From contig NYXM01000170.1 in NCBI GenBank assembly GCA_002685655.1, forward strand, positions 1 through 9,505: 9,505 nucleotides of DNA. Reading direction: 5' to 3'. Source of the DNA: Planctomycetaceae bacterium. Lineage in GTDB: Bacteria > Planctomycetota > Planctomycetia > Pirellulales > Pirellulaceae. The notes beneath the pieces were generated by a model. The model did no database searches and was not told the origin of the DNA. It saw only the letters and a program-made list of their open reading frames with translations. Position numbers and translations under genes: made by a program. The first letter of the stretch is position 1; every line of letters starts with the position of its first letter. Below are positions 1 through 7,143 of this stretch, piece by piece.

Positions 1-77
1 CAATCTCAGCGTCGCATCGCCCTGTCGGAATAGAAAAGCGTAAACAAAACCCGAACGATCGCCCAGCTCAAGCAATA

Positions 78-833
78 CTAACTTTGGCGCAGCCTAGAAT
101 AGCCCTCAAGCTTGCTACCGTCCAAGGCGAAGCTGCTCGTCAGTTGCTGGTATCGGCGCCGGGACCATACGAACAGGAACGGCGCGCGGCGCGGCGACGT
201 AAGGACAGTCTTGTCAAAGGCGCGGACCTCGAACATCTCTGCAAGCGCGATCTCGGCTGCATGGCACGATCGCGGAGACCCAATAAATACCAAGGACGGC
301 CCCTCATCGGCAATGAGCAGCTTGTACCAACCTTCCTGGCTAAACCGCCGCTGGTACGTCTGCGAGTCCAGTGAGCCGTATTCAGGGTGGAGCCGCAGCA
401 CGTCCTCAAGGTCGATGTGGATCCCAATGGCTGCCTGATCGACGGACCGTAACAGTGCGGTCGCCGAGCGCAGGTCCCAACGAGAGATGGTCGTGGTCCG
501 CTGGCCCGGCTGGGCACCCAACATGAAAGTAACCCGGCCACTTTCCACAAGGGATTTGATGACCGTGGGCCTGTCAAAAATGGCCGCCAAGCTGTGCCCG
601 TGCTGGCGCAGGTAGTTGTCCAGCCCTTGCAGTTCGCCGAAGGATAGAGAGACCGGCTTACCGCCAGTGATCCTGGCTAGCTTCCGCCGTCCAATCCTCA
701 GGTTGGCCTTGTCATCGTTGGCCTGGAGGATTTCCGCCTCTAGGTGTTCGTAGGACCCCGCCAGCCGACGGCGGTCTTTCAGCAGCTCTACCAGCCTTAT
801 CTGGGTGGACCATTGCAGGATGTTCGGTGGCAT
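78..833 (-). CDS. Hypothetical protein, possible DNA-binding regulator
   Basis: A complete 251-residue protein of unrecognised family. The ATG at 833 has GGGAG seven to eight bases upstream, and a plausible sigma-70 promoter lies further upstream. Residues 1-40 are charged and helical in character. Residues about 45-88 (IGRRKLARITGG followed by SLSFGELQGLDNYL) have the spacing of a small helical, XRE-like DNA-binding region, but I cannot assign a family. The C-terminal half contains LVFIGSPRS at 181-189 and PFLFVW at 218-223, in a predicted alpha/beta region that could bind a ligand. There is no signal peptide or membrane segment. It is transcribed divergently from the sugar operon, which would suit a local regulator; that role is inference from position. 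It could equally belong to a neighbouring mobile segment whose remainder lies to the left of the window. Confidence 0.7.
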   Translation of the reverse strand: MPPNILQWSTQIRLVELLKDRRRLAGSYEHLEAEILQANDDKANLRIGRRKLARITGGKPVSLSFGELQGLDNYLRQHGHSLAAIFDRPTVIKSLVESGRVTFMLGAQPGQRTTTISRWDLRSATALLRSVDQAAIGIHIDLEDVLRLHPEYGSLDSQTYQRRFSQEGWYKLLIADEGPSLVFIGSPRSCHAAEIALAEMFEVRAFDKTVLTSPRRAPFLFVWSRRRYQQLTSSFALDGSKLEGYSRLRQS

Positions 834-871
834 CGCACGACTCCCAGTCGGTAGCTGTCAAGCTCTGGGCA

Positions 872-900
872 ATTTTAGTCCGGAATCGGCCTATTGACAA
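872..900 (-). promoter_or_regulatory. Sigma-70-like promoter for the 78-833 gene
   Basis: Read on the minus strand, TTGTCA (895-900) is followed by a 17-base spacer and TAAAAT (872-877). These match five of six bases in each of the -35 and -10 consensus boxes at the ideal spacing. The start codon at 833 lies about 40 bases beyond the -10 box, leaving a short leader that includes the GGGAG ribosome site. No transcript evidence is available. Confidence 0.5.
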
Positions 901-974
901 GGTTTGGCAGGAAACCGCCAGAAGAAGGAACCGGGCAAGTTTCTGCCAAATGAGAGGTTGCGGCAATCCAGCGC

Positions 975-1003
975 TTGACGCCAAAAAACGATCAATATAG
1001 AAA
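975..1003 (+). promoter_or_regulatory. Possible promoter of the four-gene sugar operon
   Basis: TTGACG (975-980) matches five of six -35 positions. With a 17-base spacer it is followed by TAGAAA (998-1003), a four-of-six -10 match; TATAGA (996-1001) is an alternative with a 15-base spacer. The surrounding bases 981-1004 are the most A-rich in this intergenic stretch. It faces the operon that starts at 1084 and lies back to back with the minus-strand promoter at 872-900, so one regulator bound between them could control both directions. The -10 match is weak, so this is tentative. Confidence 0.35.
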
Positions 1004-1083
1004 TCCTGGAGAAGCCAGAGCAATCACCGAGTGCTCCGTCTTCTGCTCCGTGACCCATCCTGCCGATGCCGAGGAGGAGTGCG

Positions 1084-1953
1084 ATGAAAACGAGCGATTC
1101 TGGGCAATACGGGAACAGCTCACACAAAACGCGCAACGTGCTGGACGTGTCGCAAGGTAATCTGGCCGATGAGGTCTCGCGCTGCGCGGCACGACACAGT
1201 TTGAGAGACGCCTATCGTCAGGCCCTCCCGCACCTAGCGTACCATCCTTCTTCGATACGCATCGCGAGACGTACGCTTCCCTGCGGCCTATCGGTGAATA
1301 TCGGATACTTGCCGGACCGGCGACGAACTGGCAAGAGTGAAAGACCCGAGAACAATGTCGTTCGGTACGAAGGTACTGAGTTCTCGCTGCGTTTCGTAGG
1401 CAGGCCTTATACCGACTTCCACATGGTGCTCGGCAAGAGGACGTGGGGCCAGAACGCACCTCCAACTTCTCAGATGATTTCTGTTGGTCTTGCGGTGGCC
1501 AGGATGTTGGGCAGGGGTAGTGAGCTGTTCTACAATCGTGTGGCTCCCACATGGGATAGGTTTCATTATCAAATCGTCGCTAGCGGGAACATGACGCTTT
1601 GGGAGTCGGATACCTCTCGATGGCCGGCTCTCACAGTTCGCGAAGAGGGCGAGGATGTTAAACGCATGTCCGACATCATATGCGGTCACATGAATGAATT
1701 CCTGCGTCGCGGTGCTGAATGCGACTTGGCCCTGAAGTGTGTTGCAGACCATTTTCACTCGATCCTGATACCCAGAAGGAAGACGCGTCCCAACGGCGTC
1801 CTCGGGAATGAGAGCGACTTTGGAACATTCGGCGTGCTGGAAATGTCTGGTTACTTCGTATCTGGCAAGTCGGAGAAGGCTTGCCGCATTCTTGACGCAC
1901 CACAGTGCGGACAACTGTACGAAGACGCGCTTCGAGAACTGTCTTTTTCGTAA
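1084..1953 (+). CDS. HIT/GalT-like nucleotide phosphorylase or transferase (DUF4922-type)
   Basis: A 289-residue protein. The ATG at 1084 is preferred over the in-frame ATG at 1066 because GAGGAGG (1071-1077) lies six bases upstream of it and would sit inside the gene otherwise. Residues about 100-170 resemble the HIT-superfamily branch that includes galactose-1-phosphate uridylyltransferase, Ap4A phosphorylase and DUF4922 proteins: DFHMVLGKR at 111-119, FYNRVAP at 149-155, then DRFHYQ at 158-163, where H161 and Q163 would form the H-x-Q active site. A second half with HFHSILIPRRK (223-233) and GTFGVLEMSGYF (247-258) matches the second HIT-like half of these enzymes. Such proteins transfer or phosphorolyse nucleoside phosphates through a histidine intermediate. 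Being first in an operon of sugar-modifying genes, it probably handles an NDP-sugar or sugar phosphate. The family call rests on motifs only; the substrate is unknown. Confidence 0.6.
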   Translation: MKTSDSGQYGNSSHKTRNVLDVSQGNLADEVSRCAARHSLRDAYRQALPHLAYHPSSIRIARRTLPCGLSVNIGYLPDRRRTGKSERPENNVVRYEGTEFSLRFVGRPYTDFHMVLGKRTWGQNAPPTSQMISVGLAVARMLGRGSELFYNRVAPTWDRFHYQIVASGNMTLWESDTSRWPALTVREEGEDVKRMSDIICGHMNEFLRRGAECDLALKCVADHFHSILIPRRKTRPNGVLGNESDFGTFGVLEMSGYFVSGKSEKACRILDAPQCGQLYEDALRELSFS

Positions 1954-2005
1954 CCACATTATGATGCCTCTTACATTCGATACTTTTTTTCAGGCACGAG
2001 AAGAC

Positions 2006-2977
2006 ATGATGCACAAGATCGAGAGGATACTTGTTACTGGTGGCGCCGGCTTTGTTGGATCCGTCCTTGTAGATCTCCTAATGGATCGAGGGTACTGCGT
2101 AACCGTCTACGACAACCGGGCTTACGGCGCTCCATCATTTCAAAAGCACTTGGGGGAGCGACGTTTCAGCCTCGTGGAAGCCGACATCCGCGATGCCACG
2201 AGACTCCGCTACGAGGTCGCCGGATGTGATGCAATTATCCATTTGGCGGCATTGGTTGGGGCACCTGCGTGCTCGAAGAATCCTGAGGCAGCTCGCAGTG
2301 TTAACGTTGGGGGCACGCGCGTTCTCAATGACGTGCGGCAAGTCGGTACGCCATTTGTACATGTCTCCACGGGGAGCGTATACGGAAAAGTGCTGGAAGG
2401 GATTTGCACGGAAGAGACTCAACCGAAACCGCTATCGGAATACGGTGTCACCAAACTCGAGGGAGAAAGAATATCCTCCGGGAATGGAGCGGTTGTCTTT
2501 CGACCGGCCACAGCGTTTGGTGTGTCGCCGACAATGCGTCTCGACTTGTTGGTGAATGACCTGTGCCACCAAGCTCTGCACGAAGGCGCGCTTGTTCTCT
2601 ACGAATCTCGTTTTTGGAGGACGTTTATCCACGTACGAGACTTCGCCAAGGGAATCATATTCGGCATCGAGAACTACTCTACCCTCGCCGACCGGGTCTT
2701 CAACCTAGGCAGCGACAACCGGGAGGGTGCCCCGCTTTTTCTCAACGGCACAAAGCTGGCGGTAGCTCGCCTGATCGCGGAGCACACCGGTTGTGCCATC
2801 AGGACCGAGGAGATCGGTATCGACGCAGACCAGCGGGATTATCGGGTTTCCTATCGTGCTGTGCGAGAAGCAGGTTTTAGCGCATCGACATCTCTCAGGC
2901 AGGGAATTCGTGAAATGATTCCCATTCTTCGTGGCATTGATCGGGGCAAGTCAGCCGAAGAGGCAATTACTCCTTGA
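2006..2977 (+). CDS. NAD-dependent epimerase/dehydratase (extended SDR)
   Basis: A 323-residue extended short-chain dehydrogenase/reductase, a normal length for NDP-sugar epimerases and dehydratases. Residues 11-18 are the TGGAGFVG nucleotide-binding loop, and D36 in VYDNRAYG is placed to hold the NAD ribose. STGSVYG (121-127) supplies the active-site serine/threonine region, and Y146 with K150 form the YxxxK pair. The segment with RTFIHVRDFAKG (205-216) is typical of the substrate-binding region of nucleotide-sugar SDRs. The ATG pair at 2006/2009 follows GAGAAG and fits the family N-terminus. The frame is open upstream, and an ATG at 1961 would add 15 residues without a ribosome site. The gene lies 52 bases after the HIT-like gene, in the same operon. 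It probably oxidises, epimerises or dehydrates an NDP-sugar, making the keto group needed by the next enzyme. The exact sugar cannot be read from sequence. Confidence 0.88.
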   Translation: MMHKIERILVTGGAGFVGSVLVDLLMDRGYCVTVYDNRAYGAPSFQKHLGERRFSLVEADIRDATRLRYEVAGCDAIIHLAALVGAPACSKNPEAARSVNVGGTRVLNDVRQVGTPFVHVSTGSVYGKVLEGICTEETQPKPLSEYGVTKLEGERISSGNGAVVFRPATAFGVSPTMRLDLLVNDLCHQALHEGALVLYESRFWRTFIHVRDFAKGIIFGIENYSTLADRVFNLGSDNREGAPLFLNGTKLAVARLIAEHTGCAIRTEEIGIDADQRDYRVSYRAVREAGFSASTSLRQGIREMIPILRGIDRGKSAEEAITP

Positions 2978-3057
2978 GTACAAATGGCTGTCGTTTCGCC
3001 TCAAGGATAGACGGAAGAGGAAAGTATTTGCTGGGAGTCGAACGCGGAGTTGGTAAC

Positions 3058-4149
3058 ATGCGATACCGGATACCTTGGGCAAAGCCTGATATCTCGGAAG
3101 GGGAGCGTGACTCAGTCAGGGCTGTGATGGAGTCGAACTGGCTTAGCATGGGGCCGCGCACGCGCGAGTTTGAGCGAATTGCGAGTGGTTCTGTCGGCCG
3201 CAAGTTCGGCATTGCCGTCAGCAACGGTACCGCAGCTCTGGACGTTGCGTTGAAATCACTGGGGGTCAAGAGTGGCGATGAAGTAATCGTGCCGGCAATG
3301 GCCTACATAGCCACGGGCGCGTGCGTACTTTATCAGCACGCAAAACCCGTCTTTGTCGACATCGAACCAAGGACGTTCAATATCGATGTCAAACTGGTTG
3401 AGAAGAGCATAACGGCTCGGACGAAGGCGATTGTGTTCATGGATTTTGGTGGTCACCCGGCAGACCTAGTTCGCCTGCGGGATATAGCCCGGAAGTGCAG
3501 TCTCTTTCTCATAGAAGATGCAGCACAATCCCTCGGCGCCGAGCGAGACGGCATCCGCTGCGGCTCGGCTGGGCATATCGATACGACAAGCTTCCACCTT
3601 GCGAAAATCGTAACGACCGTGGAAGGAGGAATGGTCTTCACGGACGAGCACGATCTAGCGACAAGAGCAAGGATGATTCGCAACCAGGGCGAGAGTGGAA
3701 AATACGTCCACGATGTGTTGGGACACAACTACCGGACCACCGACATCAATGCTGCGATTGGAATTGAGCAATTCAGACGTCTGGAGGGACAATTGGCCAA
3801 GAGACGTCGCATTGCCCGTAGATACTCGGACAACCTTCAAGGATTCGCCGATTTTCAGCAAGTTGAAGACGGAGTCAAACACAGCTGGTTCTTCTTTCTT
3901 GTGCTAGTAGAAAAACGAGATCAGGTTGTGCGAGCGCTGGAGAGTGACGGAATTGAGACGAGGATAACTTATCCCCTGCCGCTCAACAAACAGAAGGTCT
4001 TTCGTGAATTCACACGGGGGGAGTTCCCGAACGCCGAACGTTTTTCCAGAAGGGTGATCAGTCTCCCCATGTTCCCGGCATTGAAGGACGAGGAAATCGA
4101 CCAGGTTTGTGATGTGCTCGTTGCGGCCATCAAATCAGCAAGGAAGTAG
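3058..4149 (+). CDS. DegT/DnrJ/EryC1/StrS family PLP aminotransferase
   Basis: A 363-residue fold-type I PLP enzyme that transfers an amino group, usually from glutamate, to a keto-sugar or keto-cyclitol. The N-terminus MRYRIPWAKPDISEGE is the usual family opening, which supports the ATG at 3058; it has GGAG (3045-3048) nine bases upstream. A TTG at 2974 would add 28 atypical residues. Visible landmarks are SNGTAALDVAL (55-65, phosphate cup), PAMAYIATG (79-87), FVDIEP (99-104), EDAAQSLGA (153-161, with D154 and Q157 near the PLP ring), SFHLAKIVTTVEGGM (178-192, with K183 as the PLP lysine) and NYRTTDINAAIG (224-235). The usual SFHxxK spacing is kept. There is an 80-base gap after the SDR stop, and the next gene follows closely. 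With the SDR it forms the classic keto-then-amino pair of amino-sugar pathways. Confidence 0.92.
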   Translation: MRYRIPWAKPDISEGERDSVRAVMESNWLSMGPRTREFERIASGSVGRKFGIAVSNGTAALDVALKSLGVKSGDEVIVPAMAYIATGACVLYQHAKPVFVDIEPRTFNIDVKLVEKSITARTKAIVFMDFGGHPADLVRLRDIARKCSLFLIEDAAQSLGAERDGIRCGSAGHIDTTSFHLAKIVTTVEGGMVFTDEHDLATRARMIRNQGESGKYVHDVLGHNYRTTDINAAIGIEQFRRLEGQLAKRRRIARRYSDNLQGFADFQQVEDGVKHSWFFFLVLVEKRDQVVRALESDGIETRITYPLPLNKQKVFREFTRGEFPNAERFSRRVISLPMFPALKDEEIDQVCDVLVAAIKSARK

Positions 4150-4172
4150 TGTTTGCACCTTTGGGGAACGTC

Positions 4173-5231
4173 ATGGAAACAGAAAGTGGCTACAACCGGT
4201 TCAGCAGATTCAAGGTCCTGATGCATGCGGAGAACATAGATCGGTTTCTCCAGAACGGAATGTCAAAGCCGATCATCGTGGACCTGGAACTGAGCAACCT
4301 CTGTGATCATGCTTGCATCTGGTGTGAGCCGCTCGAATATCGTAAAGGAAGCATGCAGATGCTCGCTGCGGAGACCACGACAAGAGCGATTCATGATATT
4401 GCCGCCGTTGGGAGCAAGATGGTACGGTTCTGCGGCGGCGGTGAACCGATGACCAATCCGTTTCTTGGGCAGGCGATGAAAATAGCCCACGACCGAGGGC
4501 TAGGGGTCATCTGCAATTCAAATGGCAGTCGGATTCTGGAGAACTCGGAGTACATTCTCAACTATTGCGACTACTTCAGGGTAAGTCTCGATGCGATCAT
4601 TCCTAAGACACACGACAAGCTGCATTGCCCAAGAGGGCAAGAAACGTTCGCGAAGATAATTCGCGGGCTTCGAGAGCTTGTCCGCGGGAGAAACAAACGA
4701 CGCGGCAAGACGGAGATTGGCGCCGCTTTCCTGATTCATCCTGACAACTACCAGGAGATTCCTGCTTTCGCTAGAGAGTTGCTGGAAACGGGAGTCGACT
4801 TTGTTCACTTCCGGCCGGTGTGCCTTCGATCGGAAGTAGAAGATCAACGTCTGCGTGCCATTATGGACGCAGCCTTGAAGATGGTCAGCCGGTGTAGGCA
4901 GCAGTTGGAGACAGAAGATTTCAAGATCTTCGGCATCACGAAAAAGATGGAGGGTGTGTGGTTTGAGCGGGAGTGGAAAAAGTGCTACTCGCCGTTTTTT
5001 CTGCCTGTCCTTGGCGCCAATGGTAGGATCTACGCCTGCTGTGATCGACGTGATTTCGATCTCGGGGATTACCAAGAGCATGGTTTCGCCGATGTCTACC
5101 ACAGCACGGCGTTCCGGGAAAAGGCCCGAGCGATAGATGTGCGCAAATGCCTCCGATGCACCAACAGGGACTTGAACGAAGTGATCCATTTCTGCTTTGA
5201 GCAAGATTCTTTGAAGAGAGATCTCCTCTAG
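4173..5231 (+). CDS. Radical SAM enzyme with SPASM/twitch-like C-terminal domain
   Basis: A 352-residue radical SAM protein. C44, C48 and C51 form the CX3CX2C site for the SAM-binding 4Fe-4S cluster, and FCGGGEP (86-92) is the GGE motif that binds SAM. The C-terminal part holds C271, then G284-x4-C289 with C290, then C326-x2-C329 and C341. The C-x12-G-x4-C and CxxC spacing is that of a SPASM or shortened twitch domain carrying an auxiliary cluster. The ATG at 4173 has GGGGAA four to eight bases upstream; a GTG at 4149 overlaps the preceding TAG by one base and would add eight residues. It is last in the operon. SPASM/twitch proteins include BtrN-type alcohol dehydrogenases of aminocyclitols as well as peptide-modifying enzymes. 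Next to a DegT aminotransferase and an SDR, action on a sugar or cyclitol is the better guess, but the reaction is not known. No precursor peptide gene is visible beside it. Confidence 0.88.
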   Translation: METESGYNRFSRFKVLMHAENIDRFLQNGMSKPIIVDLELSNLCDHACIWCEPLEYRKGSMQMLAAETTTRAIHDIAAVGSKMVRFCGGGEPMTNPFLGQAMKIAHDRGLGVICNSNGSRILENSEYILNYCDYFRVSLDAIIPKTHDKLHCPRGQETFAKIIRGLRELVRGRNKRRGKTEIGAAFLIHPDNYQEIPAFARELLETGVDFVHFRPVCLRSEVEDQRLRAIMDAALKMVSRCRQQLETEDFKIFGITKKMEGVWFEREWKKCYSPFFLPVLGANGRIYACCDRRDFDLGDYQEHGFADVYHSTAFREKARAIDVRKCLRCTNRDLNEVIHFCFEQDSLKRDLL

Positions 5232-5609
5232 CTACTGAAACGATGAGATGGCGTCGGATCAGCGGGTCTCAGAGGGTCAGACCGTGCCAAAGGCTCGCGG
5301 GGTGTCACCTTCAAGACGCATGTCTTCACATCGCAACCCTCGCGCAAGGCAACGTCGGACGGTACCACTTGACTACCGCCAGTGGCACTCGAACGGCACA
5401 CGAGGTATTCCATGAATCCGAATGTCGATCAAAGGTGTCTCACAAAACCACCGTTTGATGACGCACCAGGTTGAAGCCACCATTGGCAGCTCTTGTTTGA
5501 TCCGCTCGATACTGTCACGAGGCGTATTCGTCTGACGCTCGATCGAGACTTCTTTGACTTACTTCAAGCAGCCATTTTGCTCCGAATCCCCTCTCGTCTC
5601 AGAATCTCT
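5232..5609. other. Gene-poor stretch between sugar operon and recombinase
   Basis: I see no convincing gene here. A 45-codon plus-strand open stretch ends at the left arm of the palindrome and includes a hydrophobic run (FFDLLQAAILL). It has no upstream start signal and may be chance or a remnant. The perfect palindrome CTCGATCGAG lies at 5538-5547. No strong rho-independent terminator for the operon was found. The stretch could contain one boundary of the recombinase-bearing segment. Confidence 0.4.
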
Positions 5610-5645
5610 TATTATTGATGATAAAATCTGTTATCATCAATAATA
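5610..5645. repeat. Perfect inverted repeat, candidate dif-like recombination site
   Basis: The 15-bp arm TATTATTGATGATAA (5610-5624) is followed by the six-base spacer AATCTG (5625-5630) and the exact reverse complement of the arm (5631-5645). The inner bases ATAA, six bases, TTAT match the layout of Xer/dif sites, which have two 11-bp arms around a 6-bp core. The inner 11 bases of the right arm, TTATCATCAAT, resemble the XerD half-site of dif recalled from memory (TTATGTTAAAT, eight of eleven). Unlike classical dif, both arms are identical, which suggests one recombinase binding as a symmetric pair. The site lies 48 bases before the recombinase start codon and could also act as its operator. 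The absence of a following T-run argues against a terminator. Confidence 0.55.
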
Positions 5646-5693
5646 TCTAAAGATCGACCGGGAGGGGATCCGATACTTTCCGTAGGTAACAAC

Positions 5694-6842
5694 ATGGCTC
5701 GAAAACGATTGCAATCATCACCGGGACAGAAAGAACTTGTACTCCGAGACGTTGTGGAGGTCCGAGATCCTGGTCGGCCCAAACCAGCGCCGCTGGTAGC
5801 CATCGACGCGGAATTGCTGCCGCCGATCCTGGTGAACCAAGGCACGCCGGCGGCCGCAGCCAAAGTCCGGAAGTTCTATCTGTCCGTCGCGGAGCTGTTT
5901 GAGCGATGGGTGACGCGTCGTGAAAGTCCGAACACCCAGCGAGCCTATCGCAATGACGTGATGGCCCTGCTGGAGTTTCTGGCGATCGACTGGCCACGCC
6001 AAGGCATGAAGCTGTTCACCATCACCGTCGGGGACGTGCAGCGATGGCGTGACTGGATGATCGAGGAAGAATATGCACCCAAGACGATCAATCGTCGAGT
6101 CTCTTCGGTCTCCTCCCTCTACAAATATCTGCAGGGATCCGCTGCCGAGATGCGGCTTCCCATCACGGTGCCAAACCCTGCTCATGCACAGTTCATCGCC
6201 AGATCGTCGACCGATGCCGTGAAAGATACCGCGGCCTTGAGCCCCACAAGGGCTCGGCAGCTGATGGGCCTGGCCGACGGGGAAGAGCTGATCGACTATC
6301 GAGACCGAGCCCTCATCAAACTATTTCTGTTCAGTGCGATTCGTATCGGGGCCGCCTGCAAGCTCAACGTCGGTGACTTTCGCAACGAGGAAGACTCGGC
6401 GGTGATCCGGATCACTGAGAAGGGTGACAAACGCCGCTCGATCGGCATTCATCCGCAAGCCGCATCAGCGATCGCCGAGTACATCGAGATGGCTGAGATC
6501 ACGCGTGGTCCCCTCTTCCGCCCTCGCAAAGGACCGCGAAACAGCACAGAGCTGGCCAATCGACATCTGGCCAGTAACACCATGTACCTGATCCTCATGA
6601 GCTATTTGGAGCGGTTGCCTGGTGCGATGAAGACGGTCGAGACGGAACAAGGAACCTACCGCGAGTGTATCTACTCGCCCCATAGCTTGCGGGCGACGTG
6701 TGCCACCAGGTTGCTGGATCTCGGCGTCGACATTGCCAAGGTCCAGGAGTTACTCGGTCATCGACACATCACAACCACACAAGTTTATGACAAGCGGCGG
6801 CGATCGACGCTCGAGAGTGCCAGCCACGATGTGGCATACTAA
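5694..6842 (+). CDS. Tyrosine recombinase (XerC/D-like integrase)
   Basis: A complete 382-residue tyrosine recombinase. Residues 1-60 are an extension rich in charged residues and proline, longer than in XerC/D proteins of about 300 residues. Residues about 63-150 are the core-binding (SAM-like) domain, with SPNTQRAYRNDVMALLEFL (78-96) and TINRRVSSVSSLYKYL (131-146). The catalytic domain carries R217 (SAIRIGA), K243 (RITEKGDK), H330 and R333 (HSLRA), H356 (GHRHI) and the nucleophile Y365 (TTQVYDKR), so all key residues are present. AGGT lies seven to ten bases before the ATG. It would cut and rejoin DNA at paired sites, and the palindrome 48 bases upstream is the obvious candidate target. No excisionase, relaxase or transposition partner is visible. 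Whether it resolves dimers or moves an element cannot be told from this window. Confidence 0.93.
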   Translation: MARKRLQSSPGQKELVLRDVVEVRDPGRPKPAPLVAIDAELLPPILVNQGTPAAAAKVRKFYLSVAELFERWVTRRESPNTQRAYRNDVMALLEFLAIDWPRQGMKLFTITVGDVQRWRDWMIEEEYAPKTINRRVSSVSSLYKYLQGSAAEMRLPITVPNPAHAQFIARSSTDAVKDTAALSPTRARQLMGLADGEELIDYRDRALIKLFLFSAIRIGAACKLNVGDFRNEEDSAVIRITEKGDKRRSIGIHPQAASAIAEYIEMAEITRGPLFRPRKGPRNSTELANRHLASNTMYLILMSYLERLPGAMKTVETEQGTYRECIYSPHSLRATCATRLLDLGVDIAKVQELLGHRHITTTQVYDKRRRSTLESASHDVAY

Positions 6843-7143
6843 CAATCCGGCTTTTCGCCGAACTAAGAAACGTCCACGCGTGCTGAAGGACCAGCCCGGG
6901 AAAGATTGCTCCTTGTAGGGGTCCTTGAAAGGTAGGTCTCAGGAGTCCACTCGACCCGAGATCGTTCGTTAGAAGCGAATCTGGGGGACGGGATTTTCGC
7001 TCGCTCCGAAGCGAAAGCGGACGATCGCAAAAAACGGTGGGTTTTCGGAACGACGTTGGAGTTACCGCACGCGTGTGGCTGGTGGTCGAGAGTACAATGT
7101 GGAGAGTCCGCCCGAAATTGGTTAACGAGGCATTCGTCGAAGC
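6843..7143. other. Intergenic region with short direct and inverted repeats
   Basis: No gene is seen. TTTCGCT (6995-7001) and AGCGAAA (7010-7016) form a 7-bp hairpin with an 8-base loop. The octamer GAAGCGAA occurs directly at 6972-6979 and 7008-7015. CGGC and GCCG around a TTTTC loop sit just after the recombinase stop, without a T-run. The clustered repeats precede the peptidase-like gene and might be a regulatory or binding site, but nothing here identifies the partner. Confidence 0.35.

Noticed and set aside
1..77. Terminator for the minus-strand gene ending at 78
   Set aside because: Only a very short CGA/TCG stem precedes a mixed T-rich stretch; too weak to call.
1288..1959. 223-codon minus-strand open frame
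   Set aside because: Antisense to the HIT-like gene, which has an excellent ribosome site and family motifs.
2974..3057. TTG start for the aminotransferase overlapping the SDR stop
   Set aside because: The added 28 residues do not fit the family N-terminus, and the ATG at 3058 has GGAG at proper distance.
4518..5204. 228-codon minus-strand open frame
   Set aside because: Entirely inside the radical SAM gene, whose cluster motifs are clear on the plus strand.
5610..5645. Palindrome as rho-independent terminator of the sugar operon
   Set aside because: The stem is almost all A/T, no T-run follows, and it lies about 380 bases after the last operon gene.
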